Assembly (NCBI GenBank): GCA_905221605.1
Contig: CAJNDS010001406.1
Location: 1-15,000, forward strand
From: Symbiodinium natans
Lineage: Eukaryota; Sar; Dinophyceae; Suessiales; Symbiodiniaceae
DNA length: 15,000 nucleotides
Reading direction: 5' to 3'
Part shown: one piece after another, positions 1 through 7,617 of the stretch
Layout: each line of letters starts with the position of its first letter
How positions within the stretch are numbered: the first letter of the stretch is position 1
Notes under the pieces: model-generated
The model's database searches: none
The model's input: only the letters and a program-made list of their open reading frames with translations
What the model was told of the DNA's origin: nothing
Made by a program: the position numbers and the translations under genes

Positions 1-50
<50 letters not shown>
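1..50 (+). repeat. Poly-G run
   Basis: Fifty consecutive G at the window edge. It could be a genuine homopolymer, as with the poly-C run at 7582, or a sequencing or assembly artefact such as dark-cycle poly-G. Confidence 0.9.
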
Positions 51-52
<2 letters not shown>

Positions 53-189
53 TGGTTGCGCCCTTGTTGCCGCAGCTTCCAACCATTCCTAACTGGCCCC
101 TCGAACACTTCGACCGCCGTACCGCCTGTTAACCCCATTCCTTCTGTTCCTGAACCTGGAGCCTTAGCCACCCCCACCTTTCGGGTGTA
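51..189 (+). other. Possible Pro/Ser/Thr-rich coding island
   Basis: One + frame is open from about 84 to 189 and gives a proline-, serine- and threonine-rich peptide ending near a GT (GTGTAA, 186) that runs into a G-rich tract. The nearest acceptor-like AG is followed by C, unlike the AG-G rule of the channel gene, so this is only a possibility. Confidence 0.2.
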
Positions 190-205
190 AGGGGGCTTTG
201 GGTTT

Positions 206-232
206 GGGGGGGGGGGGGGGTTGGGGGGGGGG
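206..232 (+). repeat. G-rich tract
   Basis: G15, TT and G10, preceded by GGGTTTGGGTTT-like text. It has strong quadruplex potential on the + strand. Confidence 0.85.
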
Positions 233-364
233 TCATAATAGCGTCGGTTCTTCTTGAGTGTCCACGTGCAACTGCGACGCATGCATGCACAACAGTTGTC
301 AAGTCCAGGCATTCTCTCCCTTAAGGTGAAAGTGGCCACCGAAAGCTGGTACATGTGAATACAG

Positions 365-519
365 GAGGGGTTGATTCCTTTTGGACTTTTGGAGTATCTT
401 GAAGAAAAGTATCCCGAACGCCTTGCGCAGTCACTCCAAAGGAGTGCCGAATCCCGATCTTTGGAAATGCCAGATCTTATCAAATTATCAATGGAGATGG
501 GAGATTTGCTTTCCAGCAC
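365..519 (+). CDS. Candidate exon, unknown helical protein
   Basis: A 155-nt open segment starts after AG-G (AG at 363-364) and ends at a GT donor (GTGCCA, 520), leaving two bases. It reads EGLIPFGLLEYLEEKYPER, then a charged helical stretch including MPDLIKLSMEMGDLLSS. The amphipathic, Glu/Leu/Lys-rich composition, with no heptamer-derived text, looks strongly like true protein. I do not recognise the family. A longer frame over the same bases in another register is a shadow. It could be an upstream exon of the channel gene or part of another gene. Unlike the channel exons, it is not directly bracketed by heptamer arrays. Confidence 0.55.
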
Positions 520-1189
520 GTGCCATTACTTCACCAGCTTGTGACCAGACGGACGTGCGCCAAACAAGCTTTCCAGTGCCATTCTTAACTCCTGAATGCT
601 TGCCCTGCCTTCCTCTAGCCCGGCAGAAGACACTCGTCAATCCTATACTCAGACCCCTGAACCCTAAACCTCAAACCCCCCAAGAGGCCGACCAGCACAA
701 ATCCCTTCCAAAGTCCCTGAAGCCTGCTGCCCCCCCCCCCTTTTCCTGGTGCTTCACATACGGCCAAGAAGAACCGTGGACCGCAAAGCATTCAGGGGGA
801 AGGGGTAAGCCCTATTCCCATTAGCCCAATTTTTTTCGATATTGCTTTACGGGCAGCAGCATTTTGCATTGAAGCGGCGCATGCAAGCGAAATAACACCA
901 AAAAACACAAACATGGTTTTTTTCGAAAAACCACGTTTTTGCACCGTGAAACCACGAAAACATCGACAAACGCAGTGTTCTCGGCCTGCGAGCCACCTTC
1001 AAAACAAGACACGAAAAAAAGGCACGCGCGATCACCGAAAGTACCACGCCTGCCATGGTTTTCACAAAACGACCTCTGAAACCTGCACTTTTTTTTGGAC
1101 TAAAACCACGTTCGAAATCGTGCTCCCGCCTAGGCCAAATGCTTATTTGCAAAAAAGCGCACGACGGTTAACGCCCCGTGCGGATGTTT
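520..1189. other. No supported gene; A-rich, C-rich and hairpin content
   Basis: It holds a short CCCTAAA-like patch (about 655-690), an 11-base C run (730-740) and a segment rich in poly-A/poly-T and CACG (880-1130). Overlapping frames on both strands at 847-1191 are open by composition only, show no recognisable domain and are not called genes. Confidence 0.6.
912..935 (+). repeat. Short hairpin with TTCG loop
   Basis: Ten-base arms (912-921 and 926-935) pair with one mismatch around a four-base TTCG loop. The closing pair is T-A rather than the C-G of the very stable tetraloop. A function is not inferred. Confidence 0.5.
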
Positions 1190-1206
1190 AAGGGTACTTA
1201 AACTCA
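1190..1206 (+). repeat. 17-base dispersed word, copy 1
   Basis: AAGGGTACTTAAACTCA occurs identically at 5474-5490. It appears to be part of the GTACTT dispersed repeat family. Confidence 0.7.
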
Positions 1207-1318
1207 GACATTTAAGTTTTTAATACTACCCCAACCATGAACTAGAAATAGTGCCCTATACTACTCATGTTCAAGAACCCTTAAGGGGGATCTACTTCTT
1301 GGATCCTCCCTGGGGTCT

Positions 1319-1430
1319 ACTTGGAGGTTCAGGGTACTTACAACCCCAATGATCACTGTACTTATCAGCCCCCTAAGTCCCCTAAGCAGGTTCTGGGTAG
1401 ACTTATTATAAGTGGGGTTATAAGTACCCA
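1319..1430 (+). repeat. GTACTT-family dispersed repeat, copy A
   Basis: It begins ACTTGGAGGTTCAGGGTACTT and continues with ACTGTACTTAT and AAGTGGGGTTATAAGTACC, matching the order of words in the copies at 2240 and 2461. It abuts a CCCTAAA array directly. Confidence 0.6.
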
Positions 1431-1431
1431 T

Positions 1432-1501
1432 AAACCCTAAACCCTAAACCCTAATCCCTAAACCCTAAACCCTAAACCCTAAACCCTAAACCCTAAACCC
1501 C
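1432..1501 (+). repeat. CCCTAAA array
   Basis: About nine heptamers in C-rich orientation with a single variant (CTAATCC). Confidence 0.95.
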
Positions 1502-1602
1502 TCCAAGTAAAGTTGAAAGTCCACCCCAGTCCCTTCTTCCCCCCAACCACAGTCCCTGTCCGAAAGCCTGCAGCCTCCACCCTAAACCCTCAGCCCCAAA
1601 CC

Positions 1603-1680
1603 GAAAGCCCTACAATCCCGAAGCCCTACAATCCCGAAGCCCTAAACCCTAAACCCTAAACCCTAAACCCTAAACCCCTA
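1603..1680 (+). repeat. Direct repeat followed by CCCTAAA array
   Basis: A 16-base word, GAAGCCCTACAATCCC, occurs twice in tandem (the first copy with one extra A) and grades into perfect heptamers at 1640-1680, as if it arose from a diverged heptamer array. Confidence 0.8.
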
Positions 1681-1724
1681 AAACCTAGACCCACGGGGCG
1701 CGGATCGGACGCTCGCGCGCGAAG

Positions 1725-1760
1725 GTCGGACGCCAAGGCCGAGGATATGGACAATCTCAG
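1725..1760 (+). CDS. Weak candidate exon
   Basis: AG-G acceptor (1723-1724), 36 nt reading SDAKAEDMDNL plus partial codons, and a GC donor (GCCAGT, 1761), lying between a CCCTAAA array (to 1680) and a TTTAGGG array (from 1778). It has the geometry of the channel exons but is too short to judge alone. Confidence 0.25.
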
Positions 1761-1777
1761 GCCAGTCCCTTTTTCAG

Positions 1778-1814
1778 TTTAGGGTTTAGTGTTTAGGGTT
1801 TAGGTGTTTAGGGA
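1778..1814 (+). repeat. TTTAGGG array (short, variant)
   Basis: G-rich heptamers with TTTAGTG and TTTAGGTG variants. Confidence 0.9.
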
Positions 1815-2239
1815 TAGCCACGGCAGACTTGTCCTTGCGTTCCTGACCCTGGCATAGATGCATATTTTTGTTCGGATCTCGGCTATGAAAATCGCATGGC
1901 GCGCAGTTCGTGAGATTTCCTGGCTTGGTTAGTGTTCCCGCAGCTACGTAGCCACATGTGCTGTGACAGAAGCCCGGCAAGACTCCCCCAGAGCCCAGGA
2001 TCTTAAAAAAGGCTTTTCGGGTTTAGGGTTTAGGGGCGGGGGGGGGGGCGGTTTGGGCTGGATTTCCAAAGATTAGGGATCCGATCTCGCCGATAAACGT
2101 TTGTTGAGGTGACATAGGGAGAAGCCCCTTTTTTCTCCCAGGAAGTGCCCAGCACAAAAAGATGCAGATGGACGTATGAGCAAGAGTGGCTTGAGGTGGT
2201 TTCCTGGGAGGTCGAAGCATCAGGGTTTTCATTGGGAGT
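1815..2239. other. No supported gene
   Basis: Mixed sequence with a short GGGTTTAGGG patch and a G11 run (about 2018-2048). Open frames on both strands have no recognisable protein character. Confidence 0.55.
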
Positions 2240-2416
2240 ACTTGAAGGTTCATGGTACTTCTTAACCGTTCAGCCAATTATAGCTGTGCTTATATCTGTA
2301 CGTATATCTGTACGTATATCTGTACTTATAACTACCATATTAGGGTACTTAAGGGGCTTGTAAGTGGGTTGTAAGTACAGTTATTGTTGGTTAATAAGCA
2401 CCATGAACCTCCAAGT
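2240..2416 (+). repeat. GTACTT-family inverted-repeat element, copy B
   Basis: The 28-base ends 2240-2267 and 2389-2416 are reverse complements with three mismatches. Inside lie three tandem copies of ATCTGTACGTAT-like units (about 2294-2330). It looks like a non-autonomous foldback or MITE-like element of 177 bp. A target duplication was not identified. Confidence 0.7.
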
Positions 2417-2460
2417 GTAGGACGACATCGAGGCCCCCAGTCTATAGAGCTCCAACACAA

Positions 2461-2597
2461 ACAGCCCACCTTATAAGCTCCCTAAGTGCCCCAATATGGT
2501 TCTAAGTACAGTTATAAGTACAGTGATAAGTACAGTTTATACGTACAAGTTATAAGTACAGTTACAATTGCTTAATGAGTACCCTGCACCTTCAAGT
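2461..2597 (-). repeat. GTACTT-family element, copy C, inverted
   Basis: Read on the minus strand it follows copy B word for word: ACTTGAAGGT, GGTACT, ACTGTACTTATAA, TGTACGTATA, CATATT, then GCTTATAAG-like text. Copies B and C are therefore convergent neighbours of one family. Confidence 0.7.
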
Positions 2598-3290
2598 AGA
2601 GCTCCAGAAGCCCTACCAGAGCCTCAAGCCCGCACCCATAGAACGCCGGCTTGGGAGGGGCCTCATGGCGACCAGTACCACAAGCTCCAAGTCAGTGACA
2701 CTTGATCTGCAGGGGCCGCACTTTCTTTTTGTAAAGGGAGGGCTGGGGGGGTTTGGGAAGTTCTTTGAGTGTAGTAGATCAGGGTGGCCTTCGGCATCTA
2801 GTAACACCTGCTGTAGACACTGTGGCACTATGGCCCTAAACGGCAGAACCCCTTAACACTACAGCGGGACAAGGTAGGCCGTGAACCCTGCATCCTATCG
2901 TTCGGGTTTCAAGATCTTTGCACGTATGTGCTTTTCCGAAGTAGGCCCCAGTGCAGGGGCAAAGAACCTTGAGGTCAGTGTGTGAAGGCGTTCCGAGGAA
3001 AAGGTGCTGGAATCTTTCAGGGCACGGTGGGTCATGCGCGTCTTTCCCCTGAACCCTGAACTCCGAAGCTTAAGCCGAAAAATTGAACGACGCTCGAAAA
3101 CCTGCGTGTTGCTTCACCTTCCTTCCTCGCCTTCCCAGCCGTATGGCCCATGTTTGAGGTTTCAGGTTAAGGCTTGGCGTGTATCCCCCCCCCCCCCCGC
3201 CCAAACCCTGAAACACTTCTGAAACCCTTCTGAAAGCCCAAACCTGAAGTGTCTGTCGTGTTCCTCTGCAGTTGCCCTAGACAGGTAGCA
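2598..3290. other. No confident gene; possible small coding islands
   Basis: Open + frames at 2575-2856 and 3004-3222 contain short AG-G bounded segments, such as VLESFRARWVMRVF after the AG at 3002-3003, but there is no family match or phase chain. It contains a poly-C run (about 3186-3199) and CCCTGAAA-like words. Confidence 0.4.
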
Positions 3291-3292
3291 CC

Positions 3293-3430
3293 AAAAAACC
3301 CTGAAACCCTGAAACCCTATAAACCCTGTAAACCCTGTAAACCATATAGAATAAGCGCCATGAACCCGAGAAACCCTATAAACCCTACAAACCCTAAAAA
3401 ACCCAGAAACCCTATGAACCCTAAAGCCCC
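3293..3430 (+). repeat. Degenerate heptamer array stretched to 8-9 nt units
   Basis: Units AAACCCTG, AAACCCTAT and AAACCCTGT give 8- and 9-base spacing instead of seven. The 9-base period keeps one frame open with K-P-x/N-P-x tripeptides, which I regard as repeat read-through. Confidence 0.8.
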
Positions 3431-3546
3431 TTCGTTTGAACTCAAGGATCCTTGGTGGTCCTGCTGCGTCTAAGCGCCCCGGATGCAGCTGCCTGTGTTG
3501 TGCACAGAGCCATTCATCGTGCTCATAGCAGTACGTTCAGGGATGT
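3431..3546. other. Island between C- and G-type arrays
   Basis: 116 nt with open frames on both strands, each with an AG-G start: on + from 3447 ILGGPAASKRPG, on minus QLHPGRLDAAG. It has the geometry of an exon island, but strand and reality are undecided. Confidence 0.3.
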
Positions 3547-3590
3547 TAGGGTTTAGGGTTGAGGGTTCAGGGTTCAGGGCTTAAGAACCC
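3547..3590 (+). repeat. TTTAGGG array (variant)
   Basis: TTAGGG, TTTAGGG, TTGAGGG and TTCAGGG units. Confidence 0.85.
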
Positions 3591-3783
3591 CAGTACTGCA
3601 AGTAAACAAACACATGAACAGCTGGAACAGTATTCACAGCGACTTAATGAGCAGTCGCAGTAGTGGCCGCCGTAACAAGAAGAGTGACAGTCGTGGGATG
3701 CTACGAACAGCTCAAAGCCGGCTCGGCACCTTGCGCCCACCTCCGCCATAGACTTCCCGCCCTCCTGTACCTTAGGCCTGCAA
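3591..3783. other. Trinucleotide-like degenerate stretch, no gene
   Basis: The stretch is rich in CAG, CAA, GAA and TGA triplets at loose three-base spacing, with a Cys/Ser-rich minus frame. A similar stretch lies at 11590-11760. It may be a decayed microsatellite. Confidence 0.35.
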
Positions 3784-3840
3784 GGTTTAGGGTTTAGGGT
3801 TTAGAGTTTGGGGTTTGGGCTTTAGAGTTTAGGGTTTAAG
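3784..3840 (+). repeat. TTTAGGG array (variant)
   Basis: Three perfect units, then TTTAGAG, TTTGGGG and TTTGGGC variants. Confidence 0.85.
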
Positions 3841-3960
3841 GCCGCTAAGCCTCAAACCCCTCAGCGCAACACCCCCTGACCTCGCCCCAAGACCCTGAAC
3901 CCCTGAAACGCCCCTGGAACGACCAAACTCCCCTGCAACCTTCAACCTTGCCCATTCCCC

Positions 3961-4069
3961 GCCCTAAACCCTAAACCCCAACCCCAAACCCTAAACCCCA
4001 AACCCGAAACCCTAAACCCCAAACCCTAAACCCGAACCCTAAACCCGAAACACTAAACCCCAAAACCAA
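3961..4069 (+). repeat. CCCTAAA array (variant-rich)
   Basis: Perfect units alternate with CCCCAAA and CCCGAAA. Confidence 0.9.
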
Positions 4070-4081
4070 AAAGAAGCGGAG

Positions 4082-4168
4082 GAAGGTGGCGAAGCTCAGC
4101 TCAACAGAGAAGATCATCAAAGATGAGGCTTCGGCCGAGTTCCCAGGCGCCCCCTGGGAGTTGCAATG
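4082..4168 (+). CDS. Candidate exon, unknown hydrophilic protein
   Basis: AG-G acceptor (AG at 4080-4081) and an 87-nt open segment reading KVAKLSSTEKIIKDEASAE and then FPGAPWELQ. It ends at a GC donor (4169) that runs directly into TTTAGGG. It starts with one base and ends with two, so it is phase-compatible with the phase-2 introns common in the channel gene. A CCCTAAA array lies just upstream. The family is unrecognised. The minus strand is also open here, so the strand is not certain. Confidence 0.45.
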
Positions 4169-4382
4169 GCTTTAGGGAATTTGAGGGGCTCTCAGGGGTT
4201 TAGGGTTGAGGGTTTAGGGCTGGGGTTTAGGGCTAGGGTTTAGGGCTAGGCTTTAGGGAAAGGTGCTTAGGGTTAAGGGTTTGAGTGGGGTTTAAGGGGC
4301 TTTACGGGGCTTTAGGGGGCTTAAGAGGCTTAAGGGTTTAGGGTTTAGGGTTTAGGGGTAAGGGTTTAGGGTTCAGGGTTCA
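4169..4382 (+). repeat. TTTAGGG array (heterogeneous)
   Basis: A sparse start, then many TTTAGGG, TTGAGGG, CTAGGG and CTTAGGG units from about 4194 on. Confidence 0.85.
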
Positions 4383-4660
4383 GTCCGGATGCGACAGTGC
4401 AACAAAGGTTTCAGGGCTTCAGGGGGGTGTTGGAGCTTAGTGAGAGCTCGCTCAGTGAACTCTGAAACCCTGCCTGGCAGGAATGAGTCCAGAAAACAGA
4501 AGGGTTTCGGATTTGAGGGTTTAAGAGATTTAGGATTTAGGGGTTCGGGTTTAGGGATTTATAGGGGTCAGGCTTTACGGATTGGCATTTTCGGGGTTGA
4601 GGGCTCGGAATAGGTTGTGGTAGTTTAGGGGTCCATGTGTCCGCCCCATGATTCCAGATT
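4383..4660. other. Decayed G-rich heptamers, no gene
   Basis: From about 4500 the text is GGATTTGAGGGTTTAAGAG-like, an old diverged TTTAGGG array. The open + frame here is repeat-derived. Confidence 0.6.
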
Positions 4661-4742
4661 ACCCTAAATCCTAAACCCTAAACCCTAAACCCTAAACCCT
4701 AAACTCTAAACCCTAAACTCTAAACCCTAAACCCTAAACCCT
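4661..4742 (+). repeat. CCCTAAA array
   Basis: About eleven units, with CTCTAAA and ATCCTAA variants. Confidence 0.95.
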
Positions 4743-4843
4743 GGGTTCAGATTTGGGAGCTCCTAGCCTCGTTTTTTCGTGCTTAGGTTCCTTTACAAGC
4801 CCCGTTAAACCAACAAGGGCACCCTGTGTATTCCTAGGATACT

Positions 4844-4976
4844 CCCTAAACCCTAAACCCTAAACCCTAAACCCTAAACCCTAAACCCTAAACCCTAAAC
4901 CCTAAACCCTAAACCCTACTAACCCGAAGCACTACATCCCCTGACCCCAGACCCGAAACCCTAAGACCCGAAAATC
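4844..4976 (+). repeat. CCCTAAA array with decayed tail
   Basis: Perfect to about 4918, then CCCGAAG- and CCCGAAA-like decay to about 4976. Confidence 0.9.
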
Positions 4977-5040
4977 CGAAGGCACGCGGGGACGATTGTA
5001 TAAGCCGCCTGGCCTATCAGTGGAAACGATGGAAAGTGGA
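4977..5040. other. Short island between C and G arrays
   Basis: 64 nt, open in more than one frame. After the AG at 4980-4981 (AG-G) one + frame reads TRGRLYKPPGLSVETM and meets a GT (GTGGAG). Possible exon, unproven. Confidence 0.25.
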
Positions 5041-5073
5041 GGGTTCAGGGTTTAGGGTTTAGCGTTTAGGGTT
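5041..5073 (+). repeat. TTTAGGG array (short)
   Basis: Four to five units, one TTTAGCG variant. Confidence 0.9.
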
Positions 5074-5251
5074 TCCTTCCATCCCAAACCGTGGTTTTTA
5101 AGTCACAGTCCCAGGTGTCAAATCACTGGATTTGGTAGCTTTCGCAGGTTTCGGCAGCTTTCTTCCCTCACTGTAAGCCTTCAGCAGAAATTTACGTCGT
5201 CAAGGCTCTGCTTAAATGTAAGGTTGTAAATCTGAGGCTTGAGGGGAGCGT

Positions 5252-5355
5252 AGATCTTCCAAAACCCTTGAATTAAGGAATATACCAAAATTCAAAATAA
5301 GGATCCTTAGTATACATTGGAGTAGATTCCTTAATGAAGGGGTTTTGGAAGATCT
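5252..5355. mobile_element. 104-bp foldback (MITE-like) element
   Basis: The 30-base terminal inverted repeats 5252-5281 and 5326-5355 differ at about three positions. Both ends begin AGATCTTCCAAAACCC. The centre has a perfect palindrome, AAGGATCCTT (5299-5308). There is no coding capacity, and no clear target duplication was seen. Confidence 0.75.
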
Positions 5356-5473
5356 GGGAACAGGGTTCCAGGACCGCTCTTTCCCGCGTGCCGCAAGTCC
5401 TAGACACTAAATTCCTTGCAGCAGGGCCAAGCTCGAAGCTTTGTCATAGTGGGGTAGCATTCTTCTCCTTTTC

Positions 5474-5490
5474 AAGGGTACTTAAACTCA
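5474..5490 (+). repeat. 17-base dispersed word, copy 2
   Basis: Identical to 1190-1206. It is followed within about ten bases by a TTTAGGG array. Confidence 0.7.
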
Positions 5491-5496
5491 ATAAGG

Positions 5497-5556
5497 AATT
5501 TAGGGTTTAGGGTTTAGGGTTCAGGGTTTAGGGTTTAGGGTTTAGGGTTTAGGGAT
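5497..5556 (+). repeat. TTTAGGG array
   Basis: About eight units, one TTCAGGG. Confidence 0.95.
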
Positions 5557-5614
5557 TTTAATGCTACCATGGTTTAGTGCGGCCCTGGACCCTAGACCCT
5601 AAACCCCGGCTTAC

Positions 5615-5672
5615 GTAGAGTGGTTGGCAGCCGCAAGCGAAGTCTAGTGCCGCCTCCTCAGCCAGCAGATTC
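5615..5672 (-). CDS. Candidate minus-strand exon
   Basis: On the minus strand an AG-G acceptor (AG at 5674-5673, in CTAAACAG) precedes a 58-nt segment reading NLLAEEAALDFACGCQPLY. A canonical GT donor follows (GTAAGC, 5614-5609). The flanks are heptamer arrays. No AG-G acceptor exists on the + strand here. If real, it means a second gene in the opposite direction to the channel. It could be chance. Confidence 0.35.
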
Positions 5673-5676
5673 CTGT

Positions 5677-5750
5677 TTAGGGTTTAGGGTTTAGGGTAGG
5701 GTTTAGGGTTTAGGGTTTAGGGTTTAGGGTTTAGGGTTTAGGGTTTAGGG
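5677..5750 (+). repeat. TTTAGGG array
   Basis: About eleven units with one truncated to TAGGG. Confidence 0.95.
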
Positions 5751-5842
5751 TCTGTGTGCATCATCGCAGGTCCGTTTAAGCCTGCATCAAACAAGGCTCG
5801 CACCAAGCAAGAGAGCCCAAAACGCTGTTGCAAGTGTCGCAA
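5751..5842. other. Island between G and C arrays
   Basis: An open + frame reads GPFKPASNKARTKQESPKR and then CCKCRK. There is an AG-G at 5768-5769 but in a different register. It lies on the intron side of the geometry, so it is probably not an exon. Confidence 0.2.
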
Positions 5843-5953
5843 AACCCTAAACCCTAAACCCTAGAACCCAGATGCTCAACCCTAAACCCGAAACCCTAAA
5901 CCCTAAACCCTAAAACCTAAACACTAAACCCAAATCCGTAAACCCTAAACCCT
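5843..5953 (+). repeat. CCCTAAA array (interrupted)
   Basis: Two blocks, 5843-5864 and 5879-5953, with CCCGAAA and other variants. Confidence 0.9.
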
Positions 5954-5974
5954 CATGACAGAAAGCTGCGGGAG

Positions 5975-6064
5975 GAAAGTCGGTCTGAGCGGCGGAAGTT
6001 CGTAGGTTCTGTCGGCTCTGGAGATGCCTTTTCAGGGCTATGGGATGCATGTTTTCCTTTATTG
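5975..6064 (+). CDS. Candidate exon, basic linker-like; 3' end uncertain
   Basis: AG-G acceptor (AG at 5973-5974), then ESRSERRKFVGSVGSGDAF and SGLWDACF in one open frame. Possible donors are GT at 6002 (GTAGGT) and others further on. It lies between C and G arrays as channel exons do and could encode the basic cytoplasmic region ahead of S1. The minus strand is also open. The end given is the limit of the island, not a called splice site. Confidence 0.35.
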
Positions 6065-6110
6065 GGTTTAGGGTTTAGGGTTTAGGGTTTAGGGTTCAGG
6101 GTTTAGGGTG
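6065..6110 (+). repeat. TTTAGGG array
   Basis: Six to seven units, one TTCAGGG. Confidence 0.95.
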
Positions 6111-6449
6111 GCACATCGAGTATAATTTAGGAACATTGCGCTAAAGGTTGACAGGGGGTCAACCGAGCTGGGACACTGCAGGGATGCCGGAGTTGATGGC
6201 GCAGCTTGAAGGTACTGAGAGTTGAGTTATCAGTACCCTAACTTGGGGGCTGTATACCCTGATTTGGGCTAGAAGCACAGCGACCCTACTCAGACTCCAA
6301 GTATGTGAGCGCTTCCGTTCGTCCTTTGGTGTGTTTCCGCCGGTTTTTGCGGCCTCCTGACCTTTGCTCCTAAGCCCACAGCCCTGCCCTCCCCCCTGGC
6401 CCCTAGCCCCGAAGCCCCGAAGCCCCTAAGCTCCTACGCCCCTAAGCCC
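6111..6449. other. No supported gene; GTACTT-family fragment
   Basis: 6205-6270 resembles the left end of the GTACTT family (CTTGAAGGTACT, then ATCAGTACC). The stretch 6360-6449 is C-rich with CCCCTAAG/CCCCGAAG units that lead into the next array. Confidence 0.5.
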
Positions 6450-6541
6450 CGAAGTCCCTAGGCCCTAAAGCCTAAAGCCTAAAGCCTAAAGCCTAAACCC
6501 TAAACCCTAAACCCTAAACCCTAAACCCTAAACCCCTAAAC
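6450..6541 (+). repeat. CCTAAAG block then CCCTAAA array (upstream of exon 1)
   Basis: Four CCTAAAG units followed by six perfect CCCTAAA units, 48 bases before the exon 1 acceptor region. Confidence 0.95.
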
Positions 6542-6589
6542 AAAGGGGGGGGGACTCGAAAGCCCAAGCTCGGAAGCCCCCCCTCCCAG

Positions 6590-6646
6590 GCTCCTCCCTT
6601 ACGTGGACTACCTGGCGGCGACTCTGGAACCTTGGCTTCGTAGATG
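6590..6646 (+). CDS. Channel exon 1: pre-S1 linker
   Basis: The acceptor is the AG at 6588-6589, after a C-rich tract, followed by G. The exon reads LLPYVDYLAATLEPWLRR and ends in TG, which with the next exon's G makes Trp. I chose the GT donor at 6647 because it gives the phase needed by exon 2. A second GT (GTAGGG, 6651) runs straight into the heptamer array and would put the next exon out of phase. The segment is an amphipathic approach to S1. The upstream partner exon is not identified; it must end with two bases of a codon. Confidence 0.6.
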
Positions 6647-6744
6647 GTTGGTAGGGTTTAGGGTTTAGGGTTTAGGGTTTAGGGTTTAGGGTTTAGGGTT
6701 TAGGGTTTAGGGTTTAGGGTTTAGGGTTTAGGGTTTAGGGTTTA

Positions 6745-6785
<41 letters not shown>

Positions 6786-7580
6786 GGCTTAGGGTTTAGG
6801 GTTTAGGGTGTAGAGTTTAGGGTTTAGGGTGTAGGGTTTAGGGTTTAGGAAAAAGGGTTTAGGGTTTAGGGCTAGTTGTGGGTTTAGGGTTTAGGGTTGA
6901 GGGTTGAAGGTTCAGGGTTGAGGTTTAGGGTTTCAGGGTTCAGGGTTTAGGCTCAGGGTTTATGGTTTAAGGTTCAGGGCTCAGGCTTTAAGGTTCAGGG
7001 TTCAGGGCTGAAGGGTTTAAATCGGGGTTTAGGATGTGTAAGTCGCACTCGCTCGCTCGGGTGTAACACAGTCCCGGGTCCAGCTGCGAAGTTACACCCG
7101 CCCTCTAAAACAAACTCTAAACCCTAAACCCTAAACCCTAAACCCTAAACCCTAAACCCTGAACCCTGAACCCTAAACCCTAAACCCTAAACCCTAAACC
7201 CTAAACCCTAAACCCCAAACCCTGCACCCGAAACCCTAAACCAAACAACCCCGAGCCCTCCTCGATTCAGAAGCCCAGGGGCCCGAACTTCAACGTGCTT
7301 GGGGGCCCTTTTTTTGCCGCACTCTGCCGAACCCTAAGCCACAAGCCCTAAAGGGGGTAGGGTTCAGACCCCAAACCCTAAACCTTGAAACCCTAAGCCC
7401 GAAACCCCAAAACCTTCAGGGCTTAGCCCAGAGACCCTCGGTAGGCCCTTGGGACATTTTGTGCTTTTCCCCCTATTGGGTTAAAGAGGACCATCGTTTT
7501 ATCGGCCATCCTGGAACCTGAGTTCATACTTAGTGGAGTTTAGGGTTTAGGGTTTAGGGTCTAAGACAACGGCATGCATT

Positions 7581-7617
<37 letters not shown>

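Noticed and set aside
847-1191. Overlapping open frames on both strands
   Set aside because: No domain, opposite frames equally open, low-complexity A/T runs and no splice-phase support.
5607-6650. Apparent similarity of a + frame at about 5608 (PAYVEWLAAA) to exon 1 (PYVDYLAAT)
   Set aside because: The frame at 5608 stops at once and has no AG-G acceptor; the minus strand there gives a better exon. Probably chance.
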